DNA of 64,000 nucleotides from Burkholderiales bacterium (GCA_025350145.1 JANXYH010000151.1:1-64000), one strand, 5' to 3'; counted from the stretch's first letter, positions 46,960 through 56,580 are shown. Program-made: numbers and translations. The notes: a model not told the origin generated them from the sequence alone.

Positions 46960-47853
46960 ATGAGCGAAGCATCCGCCTACGTACCGCCGCCCGTCTGGAC
47001 CTGGAACAAGGCCAGCGGCGGCCGGTTTGCCACCATCAACCGGCCGATTGCCGGCGCCACCCACGACAAAGACCTGCCGGTCGGTCGCCACCCGCTGCAG
47101 CTCTATTCGCTGGCCACGCCCAACGGCGTGAAGGTGACGGTGATGCTCGAAGAGCTGCTGGCCTTGGGCCACAGCGGTGCCGAGTACGACGCCTGGCTGA
47201 TCCGCATCAGCGAGGGCGAGCAGTTCAGCAGCGGCTTTGTCTCGGCCAACCCCAACTCCAAGATCCCGGCCCTGGTTGACCGCAGCGGCCCGACCCGGCT
47301 GCGGGTGTTCGAGTCCGGGGCGATCCTGCTGCACCTGGCCGAGAAGTTCGGCAGCGCTTTCTTGCCGACGACCCAGCCCGAGCGGGCCGAATGCCTGTCC
47401 TGGCTGTTCTGGCAGATGGGCAGCGCGCCCTACCTGGGCGGCGGTTTTGGCCACTTCTTTGCCTACGCGCCGAGCAAGATCGAGTACGCGATCGACCGCT
47501 TTGCGATGGAGGTCAAGCGCCAGCTCGATGTGCTCGACCAGCGCTTGGGCGTCAGCCCCTACCTGGCCGGCGCGCACTACAGCATCGCTGACATCGCTGT
47601 CTGGCCCTGGTACGGCGCGCTCGCCAAGGGCCTGATGTACGGCGGCGGCGAGTTCCTCAGCGTGCAGGACTACAAGAACGTGCAGCGCTGGACCGACGAG
47701 ATCGCCCAGCGCCCGGCGGTCAAGCGCGGTCGCATGGTCAACCGGGTGATGGGCGACCCGGCCAGCCAGTTGCGCGAACGCCACGAGGCGTCGGACTTCG
47801 ACACCCAGACCGCCGACAAGCTGGCCGCTGCCGCCGCCGCAACAACGGCCTGA
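46960..47853 (+). CDS. yghU: YghU-type glutathione S-transferase
   Basis: 297 residues, close to the length of E. coli YghU, which binds two glutathiones and reduces disulfides. The N-terminal part (VWTWNKASGGRFATINRPIA, then GRHPLQLYSLATPNGVKVT) and the NPNSKIPALVD glutathione-binding loop are characteristic. ATG 46960 was chosen because the conserved sequence starts soon after; the open frame extends 45 codons upstream. It is 160 bases after kup and converges with the methyltransferase gene with a gap of 12 bases. Confidence 0.93.
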   Translation: MSEASAYVPPPVWTWNKASGGRFATINRPIAGATHDKDLPVGRHPLQLYSLATPNGVKVTVMLEELLALGHSGAEYDAWLIRISEGEQFSSGFVSANPNSKIPALVDRSGPTRLRVFESGAILLHLAEKFGSAFLPTTQPERAECLSWLFWQMGSAPYLGGGFGHFFAYAPSKIEYAIDRFAMEVKRQLDVLDQRLGVSPYLAGAHYSIADIAVWPWYGALAKGLMYGGGEFLSVQDYKNVQRWTDEIAQRPAVKRGRMVNRVMGDPASQLRERHEASDFDTQTADKLAAAAAATTA

Positions 47854-47865
47854 GCCGGCGCCAGC

Positions 47866-49098
47866 TCAGGCCGCCGTGCCGGCGAACAGCCGGTCCAGGC
47901 TGTGGCTGGTGATGCCGAACGCGGCCTTGAGCGCCTGCGCCTGGGCCAGCAGCAGCTCGCGCTGCGCCGCCGCCAGCGGCTCGGCGCGGCGAACCGCCAG
48001 CACCATCTTGTTCTTGGCGCTGTGCTCGGGCGAGATGAACTCGAACACCCGGGTGTCGTAGCCCTGGGCCTGCAGCCGCAGCGCGCGCAGGCCATCGGTC
48101 AGCATCTCGGCCTGCTCGGTCATGTGGATGCCGTGGCGCAGCAGCGGCGCCAGCAGCTCGGGCGGGCGCATTTGCGGGCGCAGCTCCTTGTGGCAGCAAG
48201 GCGAGCAGATCACCAGCGCCGCGCCGCTGACCACGCCACGGTGCATCGCCACGTCGGTGGCGGTGTCGCAGGCGTGCAGGGCGATCATGATGTCGACCGG
48301 CTCGGCCGGGCGCTGGTGGATGTCGCCGGGCTCGAAATCGATCCCTTGCAGGCCAAGTTGCGCAGCGGCGGCGTTGCCCAGATCGGTCAGCTCCTGGCGC
48401 AACTCGACCCCGGTGACCCGCGCCGACAGCCCCAGACTGGCCAGGTGGTGGTGCACCGCAAAGGTCAGGTAGCCCTTGCCCGAGCCAAAGTCCAGCACCC
48501 GCAGCGGCCTGCTGCGGGCGGTCTCGGCCAGGCCGCTGTCCTCGACCGCCTGCCCCAGCAGTTCGACGAACTTGTTGATCTGCCGCCATTTGCGGGCCAT
48601 CGCCGGCACCAGCCGCTGCTGGTCGTCGGCAATCCCCAGCGCCGCCAGAAACGGCGTGGCCAGCGTCAGCGGGTAGGCGCGTTCGCGGTTGTGCGCAGCC
48701 GCCGGGGCGGGCTCGGCCGGCGCTGCGCCGAGCCGGCCCGAGCGCAACTGCCAGGCGCCCTTGCGCGTCATCGCCAGTTGCACGTCGTGGCTGCGGCTGT
48801 GCAGGTGGGCGTGGCCAAACTCGCCACCCAGCCATTGCTCGATCCGGGCCAGTGCCTCGGGCAGCGGCAGGTTCAGGGTGATGTCCTTGCTGGCATGGCG
48901 CAGGGTGAACGACAGCGCGTCCTGGCCACGCAGGTGCAAGCGCCGGGCCAGCACCCGCTGCACGCCGCCGGCCGCCGTGCTGGCCTGGCTCAGGGCCAGC
49001 TTGACGAAGCTGGCGTCGGCCAGGCTGGCCTGCAAACGGGCCATGAAGCGGCCAATTTCCGGGGCGCAGGACGCGGCGGGCAGCGCGGACGAAGGCAT
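47866..49098 (-). CDS. SAM-dependent methyltransferase
   Basis: 410 residues. The C-terminal two thirds carry a class I SAM site (VLDFGSGKGYLTFAV near 205-219), followed by DIMIALHACDTATDVAM and the CSPCCHKEL motif, as in Methyltransf_32/METTL25-like proteins. The N-terminal 150 residues look like a separate domain. ATG 49098 was chosen because the upstream 19 codons are low-complexity. Substrate unknown; RNA or protein are both possible. Confidence 0.8.
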   Translation of the reverse strand: MPSSALPAASCAPEIGRFMARLQASLADASFVKLALSQASTAAGGVQRVLARRLHLRGQDALSFTLRHASKDITLNLPLPEALARIEQWLGGEFGHAHLHSRSHDVQLAMTRKGAWQLRSGRLGAAPAEPAPAAAHNRERAYPLTLATPFLAALGIADDQQRLVPAMARKWRQINKFVELLGQAVEDSGLAETARSRPLRVLDFGSGKGYLTFAVHHHLASLGLSARVTGVELRQELTDLGNAAAAQLGLQGIDFEPGDIHQRPAEPVDIMIALHACDTATDVAMHRGVVSGAALVICSPCCHKELRPQMRPPELLAPLLRHGIHMTEQAEMLTDGLRALRLQAQGYDTRVFEFISPEHSAKNKMVLAVRRAEPLAAAQRELLLAQAQALKAAFGITSHSLDRLFAGTAA

Positions 49099-49250
49099 CG
49101 CGCCATTGTCGCGGCGGCAGGCGCCCGAGCCTGGCCCGCGTCTGCGGGCTTTCACTGCTGGCCGCTTGGGGCATCGGCCAACACAATGCGCCGAATCTGC
49201 GGCGCCGCTTCACCCGGCTGCCGCCCCTACCGATACGCTGGAGACACGCC

Positions 49251-50441
49251 ATGGACCGCCGCCCACTGACCCGCCGCTGGACCATGGCCCTGGCCAGCCT
49301 GGCCGTCGCCACCGCCGCCAGCCTTGCCCCGGCCCAGGCCCAGGAGAGCGTCAAGGTCGGCGTGCTGATCAGCTATTCCGGCATCAGCGCGCTGGGCGGG
49401 GTGTCGGCCGACAACGTCATCAAGCTGTTCCAGAAGACCTACGGCAGCACGCCCGGCGGCAAGACCCTGGAGTTCATCCGCCGTGACACCACCGGGCCCA
49501 ACCCCGATGTGGCGCGGCGCCTGGCGCAGGAGCTGATCGTGCGCGAGAAGGTGCAGGTGCTGATCGGCCCCGACTTCACCCCCAACGTGCTGGCCATCGC
49601 GCCGCTGGTGACCGAGGCCAAGGTGCCGGCGATCGTCACTGGCGCCGCCACCCACGGCATCATCGGCGAGAAGTCGCCCTACTACCTGCGCACCTTCTTT
49701 TCGATCCCGCAGACGGTGCGGCCGCTGGCGCAGTGGGCGGCCAAGAGCGGCATCAAGAAGGTGGTGATCGTGGTCGCCGACTACGGCCCCGGGCAGGACG
49801 CCGAGGCGACCTTCAGCAAGACCTTCAGCGAGGCCGGCGGCACGATCACAGGCGTGGTCAAGGTGCCGGTGCGCAGCCCGGAGTTCTCGGGCTACATGCA
49901 GCGCATCAAGGACGCCGGCGCCGACGCGGCCTTTGTCTTCATGCCGATTGGCGAGTTGTCGCTGGGATTTTTGAAGGCCTACTCCGATGCCGGCCTGAAG
50001 AACACGCCGCTGAAGCTGCTGACCACCGGCGACGTGCCCGACGAAAGCACCCTGGACGCGGCCGGCGACGCCGCCCTCGGCGTGGTCAGCGCCGGCCACT
50101 ACTCGCCCAGCCACGACTCGGCCGCGAACAAGGCCTTCGTTGCCAGCTACCAGCAGGAGTTCGGCAAATCGCCGCGGATCTCCATGACCCACGCCACCAT
50201 TTGGGACGCGATGCAGGTGCTCTACGCCGGCCTGCAGGCGCAGAGCGGGCAGAAATTCGACCCCGACCGGTTCGTCGCCGCTGTCCGCGGCATGGCCTTC
50301 GAGAGCCCGCGCGGGCCGATCAGCATCGACAAGCTCAACGGCGACATCGTGCAGAACGCCTACATCCGCCGGGTCGAGCGGCGCGACGGGCAGTTGCAGA
50401 ACATCGAGTTCGACCTGATCAAGGACGTGTCGCCGCGTTGA
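49251..50441 (+). CDS. ABC-type substrate-binding protein (branched-chain amino acid/aromatic family)
   Basis: 396 residues. A signal peptide (MALASLAVATAASLAPAQA) precedes a type I periplasmic-binding fold (ESVKVGVLISYSGISALGG; later IGPDFTPNVLAIAPL). Relatives bind amino acids or aromatic acids such as benzoate and p-coumarate. It starts the transport operon, 153 bases from the divergent methyltransferase gene. The aromatic-oxygenase genes downstream suggest an aromatic ligand, which is inference. Confidence 0.92.
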   Translation: MDRRPLTRRWTMALASLAVATAASLAPAQAQESVKVGVLISYSGISALGGVSADNVIKLFQKTYGSTPGGKTLEFIRRDTTGPNPDVARRLAQELIVREKVQVLIGPDFTPNVLAIAPLVTEAKVPAIVTGAATHGIIGEKSPYYLRTFFSIPQTVRPLAQWAAKSGIKKVVIVVADYGPGQDAEATFSKTFSEAGGTITGVVKVPVRSPEFSGYMQRIKDAGADAAFVFMPIGELSLGFLKAYSDAGLKNTPLKLLTTGDVPDESTLDAAGDAALGVVSAGHYSPSHDSAANKAFVASYQQEFGKSPRISMTHATIWDAMQVLYAGLQAQSGQKFDPDRFVAAVRGMAFESPRGPISIDKLNGDIVQNAYIRRVERRDGQLQNIEFDLIKDVSPR

Positions 50442-50463
50442 CCCTGCCCGGCCGCAGTCCGCC

Positions 50464-51333
50464 GTGACGCTGCTGACCACGCTCTTCAACGGCCTGGCCT
50501 ACGGCTTCTTGCTGTTCATCATGGCGATCGGCCTGTCGGTGACGATGGGCATGATGCGTTTCGTCAACCTCGCCCATGCCAGCCTGTGCATGCTCGGCGG
50601 CTATGTCATGGCCACCGCCCTGGGCCCCTGGGGCTGGCCGTTTCTGGCGACCCTGCCGCTGGCCTTTGTCGCCACCGGGCTGTTCTCGCTGCTGCTTGAG
50701 CGCCTGCTGCTGCGCCACTTCTATGCCGCCGACGATCTGACCCAGGTGCTGCTGACCATCGGCCTGGTGTTCATGTCGGTGTCCAGCGTCGCCTATGTCT
50801 GGGGGCCGGCGTTCAAGCCGGTGCAGTTGCCGGCCTGGCTGACCGGCCAAGTCCAGGTCGGCGGCCTGGGGCTGGAGCGCTATCGGCTGTTCCTGGTCGG
50901 GGTCGGCCTGCTGCTGAGCGCGGCGATTGTGTTCGGGGTCGAGCGCACCCGCTTTGGCGCGATGGTGCGCGCCTGCGTCGACAACCGGCGCGTCGCCGCG
51001 GCCTCGGGCCTGAACGTGCAGACCGTGTTCGCGCTGAGCTTCGCGATCGGTGGTGGCCTGGCCGGCCTGGGTGGCGCGCTCTCGGCCGGCCTGCTCGGCC
51101 TGGACCCCAACTTTGCCCTGCGTTACCTGGTCTACGTGCTGATCGTGGTGTCGGTCGGCGGCCTGGGCAGCATCGCCGGCACGCTGCTGGCGGCACTCGG
51201 CCTGGGGCTGGCCGATGTCGCCAGCAAGTACTACCTGCCGGCCGCCGGTGGCTCGATCATCTACCTGGCCACCGTTGTGGTGATGCTCTGGCGGCCGCAG
51301 GGCCTGCTCGGCCGCAGGCTCGGCCATGGCTGA
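50464..51333 (+). CDS. ABC transporter permease, LivH family
   Basis: 289 residues with about eight hydrophobic helices. It begins LLTTLFNGLAYGFLLFIMAI, and the LivH-like FGAMVRACVDNRRVAAASGL stretch faces the ATPase. It starts with GTG. The end overlaps the second permease gene by eight bases. Imports the ligand captured by the upstream binding protein. Confidence 0.93.
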   Translation: MTLLTTLFNGLAYGFLLFIMAIGLSVTMGMMRFVNLAHASLCMLGGYVMATALGPWGWPFLATLPLAFVATGLFSLLLERLLLRHFYAADDLTQVLLTIGLVFMSVSSVAYVWGPAFKPVQLPAWLTGQVQVGGLGLERYRLFLVGVGLLLSAAIVFGVERTRFGAMVRACVDNRRVAAASGLNVQTVFALSFAIGGGLAGLGGALSAGLLGLDPNFALRYLVYVLIVVSVGGLGSIAGTLLAALGLGLADVASKYYLPAAGGSIIYLATVVVMLWRPQGLLGRRLGHG

Positions 51334-52306
51334 CGCGGCCAGCGCCTTCCTCGTCCGCCGCCAGCGCATCAGCGGCTGGGAGATCGGCTTCTGGCTGGCC
51401 TGGCTGGCGCTGTATGCCTGGCCCGGCAGCAACCTCGGCCTGCTCGGCCAGGTGCTGATCTGGGGGCTGTTCGCGCTCTCGCTGGACCTGGTGCTGGGCT
51501 ACCGCGGGGTGGCCTCGCTGGGCCATGCGGCGTTCTTCGGCATCGGCGCCTACAGCGCCGGCTTTCTCGGCCAGGCCGGCTGGACCGAGCCGATCTCGGG
51601 CCTGCTGGTGGCCGGCCTAGTGGCCGGCCTGGTGGGCCTGCTGACCGGGCGGATCCTGCGCCGCCTGCACGGCGTCGGCCTGCTGATGGTGACGCTGGGG
51701 CTGAACCTGCTGCTCTACGACTTCGTCCAGCGCTCGACCGCCCTGACCGGCGGCGACGACGGCCTGCAGGGCATCACCATAGCCCCGCTGCTGGGCCTGT
51801 TCCGCTTTGACATGCAGGGCCACACCGCCTACCTCTACACCCTGGCGGTGGCGGCACTGGTGACGGCGGGCGTGCGGGCGCTGGTCCATTCGGCCTGGGG
51901 GCTGGCCCTGCTGGGTGCGCGCGACAACCCGCGGCGCATGACCATGCTGGGCGCGCCGGTGGCCGGCGACCTGGTCTGGGCCTTCGGCATCTCGGCGGCG
52001 ATTGCCGGCGTGGCCGGCGCGCTGCTGACCCAGACCACCCAGTTCGTCTCGCCCGAGGCGATGTCGTTCCAGCGCTCGGCCGACCTGCTGGTGATCCTGG
52101 TGATAGGCGGCGCAGCGGTGCTCTACGGTGGCTTTGTCGGCGCGCTGGTGTTTGTGGTGCTGCGCGACCAGTTGGCGGCGCTGAACCCGGTCTACTGGTA
52201 CTTCTGGATCGGCCTGCTGCTGGTGCTGATCGTCGCCTTCTTTCGCGGCGGTATCGTGCCGACCGTGCAAGCCCTGCTGCGGCGCTGGCGCCCCGCCCCG
52301 CCATGA
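51326..52306 (+). CDS. ABC transporter permease, LivM family
   Basis: 326 residues with about nine helices. LGYRGVASLGHAAFFGIGAY near 60-79 and LLGARDNPRRMTMLGAPVA are LivM hallmarks. It forms the channel with the LivH-like subunit. The gene overlaps both neighbours by a few bases, so the transporter genes are translationally coupled. Confidence 0.93.
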   Translation: MADAASAFLVRRQRISGWEIGFWLAWLALYAWPGSNLGLLGQVLIWGLFALSLDLVLGYRGVASLGHAAFFGIGAYSAGFLGQAGWTEPISGLLVAGLVAGLVGLLTGRILRRLHGVGLLMVTLGLNLLLYDFVQRSTALTGGDDGLQGITIAPLLGLFRFDMQGHTAYLYTLAVAALVTAGVRALVHSAWGLALLGARDNPRRMTMLGAPVAGDLVWAFGISAAIAGVAGALLTQTTQFVSPEAMSFQRSADLLVILVIGGAAVLYGGFVGALVFVVLRDQLAALNPVYWYFWIGLLLVLIVAFFRGGIVPTVQALLRRWRPAPP

Positions 52307-53049
52307 GCGCCGAGGTGGTGCTGCAGACCTGCGGCCTGGCCAAATCCTTTGGCGGCCTGACGGTGTTCGCCGGGCTGGACCTGTCGGTAGAGCGGGGCGA
52401 GCGCCATGCCCTGATCGGCCCCAACGGTGCCGGCAAGAGCACCCTGGTGGCGCTGGTCAGCGGGCTGCTGGCGCCCAGCGCGGGCCGGGTCCTGCTCGAC
52501 GGCCGCGACATCAGCCGCAGCACGCCGCAGCAGCGCGTCAAGGCCGGCCTGGTGCGCAGTTTCCAGATCAACAGCCTGTTCGCCAGCCTGAGCCCGTTGG
52601 AGTCGCTGCTGTTGGCGCTGTGCCAGCGCGACGGCCTGGCCAGGCCGTCGCTGCGCGCGCTGCCGAAACTGGCGCCGCAGATCGACGAGTCGCAGACGCT
52701 GCTGGCCCGCTTCGGCCTGGGCGCGGTGGCGCTGACCCCGACCCGGCAATTGCCCTATGGCCAGCAGCGTTTGCTGGAGGTGGCCCTGGCCTACGCCCTG
52801 CGCCCGCAGGTGCTGCTGCTGGACGAGCCCGCCGCTGGCCTGTCGACCGCTCAGGGCCATGCCCTGTTTGAGCAACTCGCGACGCTGACGGCCGGCACCA
52901 CGGTGCTGTTCATCGAGCACGACATGGCGATCGTCTTCCGTTACGCCCAGCGCGTGTCGGTGCTGGCCGGCGGCGCCTTGCTGGCCCAAGGCAGCCCGGA
53001 CGAAATCCGCAGCCACCCGGCGGTGCGAAAGGCCTACCTTGGCCACTGA
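52303..53049 (+). CDS. ABC transporter ATP-binding protein, LivG family
   Basis: 248 residues. Walker A GPNGAGKST near 44-52, the family's AGLVRSFQINSLFASLSPLE, LPYGQQRLLEVALA as the signature region, and the Walker B VLLLDEPAAGL are visible. The signature reads LPYGQQR in place of LSYGQQR, a conservative change. The start overlaps the LivM stop (ATGA). Powers the importer with the LivF-like subunit. Confidence 0.93.
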   Translation: MSAEVVLQTCGLAKSFGGLTVFAGLDLSVERGERHALIGPNGAGKSTLVALVSGLLAPSAGRVLLDGRDISRSTPQQRVKAGLVRSFQINSLFASLSPLESLLLALCQRDGLARPSLRALPKLAPQIDESQTLLARFGLGAVALTPTRQLPYGQQRLLEVALAYALRPQVLLLDEPAAGLSTAQGHALFEQLATLTAGTTVLFIEHDMAIVFRYAQRVSVLAGGALLAQGSPDEIRSHPAVRKAYLGH

Positions 53050-53779
53050 CCCGGCACCGCTGCTGGCGGTCCAGGATCTGCACGCCGGCCATGGCGCGGC
53101 GCGGGTGCTGCACGGCGTCAGCCTGCAGGTCGCGGCCGGCGAGACCCTGGTCGTGATTGGCCGCAACGGCGTCGGCAAGACCACCCTGGTCGAGACCCTG
53201 ATGGGCCTGACCCAGCGGCATGCCGGGCAGATCATGTTCGCCGGCCAGGACATCGGCGACTGGCCGCCGCACCGGCGCAACCGGGCCGGCATCGCCTGGG
53301 TGCCGCAGCAGCGCGAGGTGTTCGCCTCGCTGACCGTGGCCGAGCACCTGCAGGTCCTGGCCCGGCCCGGCAGTTGGGACATGGCGCGGGTGTTCGAACT
53401 GTTCCCGCGATTGCACGAGCGGCGCAAGCACCATGGCGACCAGCTCTCGGGCGGCGAGCAGCAGATGCTGGCGATGGGCCGGGCGCTGGTCACGAACCCG
53501 CGGCTGCTGCTGCTCGACGAACCGGTCGAGGGCCTGGCGCCTATCGTGGTGCTGGAAATGCTGGCGGCGATCGACAAGATGCAGCAGGGTGGCGACGGCC
53601 GTGGTGGCAACGCGATGGCGATTCTGCTGGTCGAGCAAAAGTACGAACTGGCGCTGGCAAGATCGCAGCGCTGTCTGGTGCTCGACCGCGGTGCCGTGGT
53701 CCACAGCGGCGAGAGTGCCGCGCTGCTGGCCCAACCGGCGCTGATCGCGCAGTGGCTGGGCGTAGACCAAGGCGCCTGA
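53039..53779 (+). CDS. ABC transporter ATP-binding protein, LivF family
   Basis: 246 residues. Walker A GRNGVGKTT near 40-48, AWVPQQREVFASLTVAEHL as the Q-loop, the signature LSGGEQQMLAMGRAL and Walker B LLLLDEPVEGLAP are all present. The only usable start is a TTG at 53039 that overlaps the LivG gene by eleven bases, which implies translational coupling. It completes the importer. Confidence 0.92.
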   Translation: MATDPAPLLAVQDLHAGHGAARVLHGVSLQVAAGETLVVIGRNGVGKTTLVETLMGLTQRHAGQIMFAGQDIGDWPPHRRNRAGIAWVPQQREVFASLTVAEHLQVLARPGSWDMARVFELFPRLHERRKHHGDQLSGGEQQMLAMGRALVTNPRLLLLDEPVEGLAPIVVLEMLAAIDKMQQGGDGRGGNAMAILLVEQKYELALARSQRCLVLDRGAVVHSGESAALLAQPALIAQWLGVDQGA

Positions 53780-53813
53780 ACCTCAACCCTTTTTGCTGAA
53801 AATCGGAGCCCCC

Positions 53814-54215
53814 ATGAGCCAAGCGCCGCGCCGCAAGCGTTCGATCGAGGTCGAAGGCGTCAGCCATGGCACGGCGCCGATCCCGATGGGTGCGCGGGTC
53901 GGCAACATGCTGTTCTCGTCGGGCATCATGGGCAAGGATCCGGCCACCGACAGCCTGCCGGCCGACGCCCCGGCGCAGGCCAAGTTCATGTTCCAGAACC
54001 TGCGCACGCTGCTGCGCAACGGCGGCGTCAGCCTCGACGATGTGGTGCGCGTGAGCGCCTTCGTCAAGCACAACGACCACCGCGCTGCCCTCAATGCCGA
54101 GTGGCTGGGCTGCTTTCCCGACCCGCAGGACCGGCCGGCCCGGCATACCCAGGTGCTCGATCTGCCCGGCGGCATGCTGATGCAGATCGAGGTGGTGGCG
54201 GTGGTCGCCGACTGA
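53814..54215 (+). CDS. RidA-family protein
   Basis: 133 residues. The RidA fold is shown by NMLFSSGIMGKDPAT near 31-45, QAKFMFQNLRTLLRNGGVSL near the middle and the RPARHTQV segment holding the substrate arginine. RidA enzymes hydrolyse reactive enamines and imines; family members also deaminate 2-aminomuconate in nitro- and aminoaromatic pathways. ATG 53814 has a CGGAG seven bases upstream. Its position between the importer and ring-cleavage genes suggests a pathway-specific role (inference). Confidence 0.85.
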   Translation: MSQAPRRKRSIEVEGVSHGTAPIPMGARVGNMLFSSGIMGKDPATDSLPADAPAQAKFMFQNLRTLLRNGGVSLDDVVRVSAFVKHNDHRAALNAEWLGCFPDPQDRPARHTQVLDLPGGMLMQIEVVAVVAD

Positions 54216-54267
54216 ACCGCACGACCTCACAACCGCACAACCGCACAAGCACACAACCGTCACCACC

Positions 54268-55263
54268 ATGGCCAAGATCGTTCTCGGGCTCGCCGCCTCG
54301 CACACCCCGCTGCTGGCGCTGGACGCCGCGCAATGGCAGCACCGCGCGGCGGTCGATTACGCCAACACCGGGCTGAACCTGTCGGACGGCAGGCGGATGA
54401 ACTACGCCGAGTTGCTGGCCGAGCTCGGGCCGCGTTCGGCCGATGTGCTGACGCCCGAGATCCTGGCCGCCAAGGAGCGCCACTGCAGCGCCGCGCTGGA
54501 CCGCCTCGCGGCCGAACTGGCCGCCGCCGCGCCGGATGTGGTGCTGATCGTCGGCGACGACCAGCGCGAGCTGTTCAGTTCTGGCAACCAGCCGGCGATT
54601 GCCATCTTCCACGGCGAGCAGGTCGTGATGAGCAACAAGCTCGCCGACCGCAGCAACCCCGAGTGGTTGCAGACCCTGGCGCGCGGCTACCTGATGGACG
54701 ACAGCCACCGCCTGCCGGGCGCGCCGGAACTGGCGCTGGACCTGATCCACCGCCTGGTCGACGCCGAGTTCGATGTCGCCGCCTGCGCCCAGGTCGAGGG
54801 CGGCGGCCACAGCGGTTTCGGCCATGCCTACGGTTTCATCGTCCAGCGGCTGTTTGGCGGGCGCCCGATGGCCCTGCTGCCGGTGTTGCTCAACACCTAC
54901 TACGCGCCCAATGTGCCCAGCGCCGCGCGCTGCCACGACTTCGGCCAGGCGCTGGCCCGGGCCATCGCCGCCAGCCCCAGCGCCGCCCGTGTGGCCATCG
55001 TCGCCTCGGGCGGGCTGAGCCATTTCGTGGTCGACGAGGCGCTGGACCGCGGCGTGCTGGCGGCGCTGGCCAGCGGCGACCACGCCAGCCTGCGCAGCCT
55101 GCCGCGCGGCGCGCTCAACTCGGGCTCGTCCGAGATCCTCAACTGGGTCACGGTGGCCGGCGCGCTGCAGCACCTGCGGCTGCGCTGGCACGACTACCAG
55201 CCGCTGTACCGCACGCCGGCCGGCACCGGCGTGGGCGCGGGCTTTGCGGCCTGGGGCGATTGA
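54268..55263 (+). CDS. Class III extradiol ring-cleavage dioxygenase (LigB family)
   Basis: 331 residues. LigB-type enzymes use Fe(II) to open catechol-like rings next to the two hydroxyls. The N-terminal GLAASHTPLL supplies a probable iron-ligand histidine (H12). VVLIVGDDQRELFSSG, the GGGHSGFGHAYGF segment and the ASGGLSHFVVDE strand are typical of protocatechuate 4,5- or gallate-type dioxygenases. A separate small LigA-type subunit is not visible. The substrate is not certain. It lies ten bases before the Rieske oxygenase gene, so the two may act in sequence. Confidence 0.88.
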   Translation: MAKIVLGLAASHTPLLALDAAQWQHRAAVDYANTGLNLSDGRRMNYAELLAELGPRSADVLTPEILAAKERHCSAALDRLAAELAAAAPDVVLIVGDDQRELFSSGNQPAIAIFHGEQVVMSNKLADRSNPEWLQTLARGYLMDDSHRLPGAPELALDLIHRLVDAEFDVAACAQVEGGGHSGFGHAYGFIVQRLFGGRPMALLPVLLNTYYAPNVPSAARCHDFGQALARAIAASPSAARVAIVASGGLSHFVVDEALDRGVLAALASGDHASLRSLPRGALNSGSSEILNWVTVAGALQHLRLRWHDYQPLYRTPAGTGVGAGFAAWGD

Positions 55264-55272
55264 AAGGCGAGC

Positions 55273-56580
55273 ATGCTCAGCGAAGAAAAAAACCGTCTGT
55301 TGACGCGGGTTGGCGCCGACCAGCCGATGGGCCAGTACCTGCGCCGCTACTGGATGCCGATTGCCGGCATGACCGAGTTCGACAGCCGCAGCACCAAGCC
55401 GATCCGCCTGATGGGCGAGGACCTGGTGCTGTACAAGGACCTGAGCGGCACCTTTGGCCTGATCGACCGGCGCTGCGCCCACCGCCGCGCCGACCTGAGC
55501 CACGGCATGGTCGAGCAGTCCGGGCTGCGCTGCAACTACCACGGCTGGTGTTTCAACGAGGTCGGCAAATGCATCCAGCAGCCGTTCGAGGACACCGTCG
55601 CGCCGCAGCGCAAGGGCCGCGACCGGGTCGCCATCAAGAGCTACCCGGTGCAGACCCTGGGGGGCCTGGTCTGGGCCTACCTGGGCCCGCAGCCGGCGCC
55701 GCTGCTGCCCGACTGGGAGGCCTTCTCCTGGCCCAATGGCTTCAGCCAGATCGTCGTCAGCGAGGTGCCCTGCAACTGGTTCCAGTGCCAGGAGAACTCG
55801 ATCGACCCGGTCCATTTCGAGTGGATGCACGAGAACTGGGGCAAGCGCCTGCGCACCGGCGACATGCAGCTCGGGCCGACCCACCTCAGGCTCGACTTCA
55901 AGGAGTTCGAGCACGGCTTCACTTACCACCGCACCAAGCAAGACAGCGACGTGCGCGACGACGCCTGGACGATAGGCCGGGTCTGCCTCTGGCCGAACGG
56001 TTTCTTCCTTGGCGAGCACTTCGAATGGCGGGTGCCGATCGACGACGAGAACACCTTGTCGATCACCTGGAAGTACATCCGCGTGCCGCAGGAGCGCCAG
56101 CCCTATGTGCAGGCCGGCATCCCGACCTGGCAGGGCCCGCTCTACGACGCCCAGGGCCGCTGGATCGACACCCATGTGATGAACCAAGACTTCCTCGCCT
56201 GGGTCGGCCAGGGCCGGATCGCCGACCGCAGCCTGGAGCAGTTGGGCGCCAGCGACCGCGGTGTGGTCGCAATGCGGCGGCGCTTTTTTGACGAACTTGA
56301 CGCGGTCGCCGCCGGTGCCGAGCCCAAGGGGTTGATCCGCGACCCGGCCGGCAACCGGGCGCTGCGGCTGCCGATGATGGACCGCGAACAGGTGCTCAAC
56401 GACTTCAGCTCCGCGCAGATCAAGGCCCGGCCGCGGATGTGGCTGATGTACACGACCTACGTCTTCCAGGCCGGCCAGCCCGAGGCCGTGCGCCAGCAGA
56501 TGGCCCAGGCGCTGGGCCTGGAGGCGCGCGACTACGACGGCATCATCGCCTCGCGCAACGCCAATCCAGCCAAGGCCTGA
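55273..56580 (+). CDS. Rieske-type aromatic ring-hydroxylating oxygenase, large subunit
   Basis: 435 residues. The Rieske [2Fe-2S] ligands are C68 and H70 in RCAHR and C87 and H90 in CNYHGW. The mononuclear iron site is ENSIDPVHFEWMH with D178, H181 and H186. The opening (LTRVGADQPMGQYLRRYWMP) is that of the phthalate-4,5-dioxygenase/chlorobenzoate-dioxygenase group. It needs an external reductase, which is not encoded in the window. The exact substrate cannot be read from sequence; a monocyclic aromatic acid is likely. Confidence 0.92.
   Translation: MLSEEKNRLLTRVGADQPMGQYLRRYWMPIAGMTEFDSRSTKPIRLMGEDLVLYKDLSGTFGLIDRRCAHRRADLSHGMVEQSGLRCNYHGWCFNEVGKCIQQPFEDTVAPQRKGRDRVAIKSYPVQTLGGLVWAYLGPQPAPLLPDWEAFSWPNGFSQIVVSEVPCNWFQCQENSIDPVHFEWMHENWGKRLRTGDMQLGPTHLRLDFKEFEHGFTYHRTKQDSDVRDDAWTIGRVCLWPNGFFLGEHFEWRVPIDDENTLSITWKYIRVPQERQPYVQAGIPTWQGPLYDAQGRWIDTHVMNQDFLAWVGQGRIADRSLEQLGASDRGVVAMRRRFFDELDAVAAGAEPKGLIRDPAGNRALRLPMMDREQVLNDFSSAQIKARPRMWLMYTTYVFQAGQPEAVRQQMAQALGLEARDYDGIIASRNANPAKA

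Noticed and set aside
54216-54267. CACAA-rich direct repeats before the extradiol dioxygenase gene
   Set aside because: Irregular copies of five to eight bases in a short leader; too degenerate to call a CRISPR or operator.
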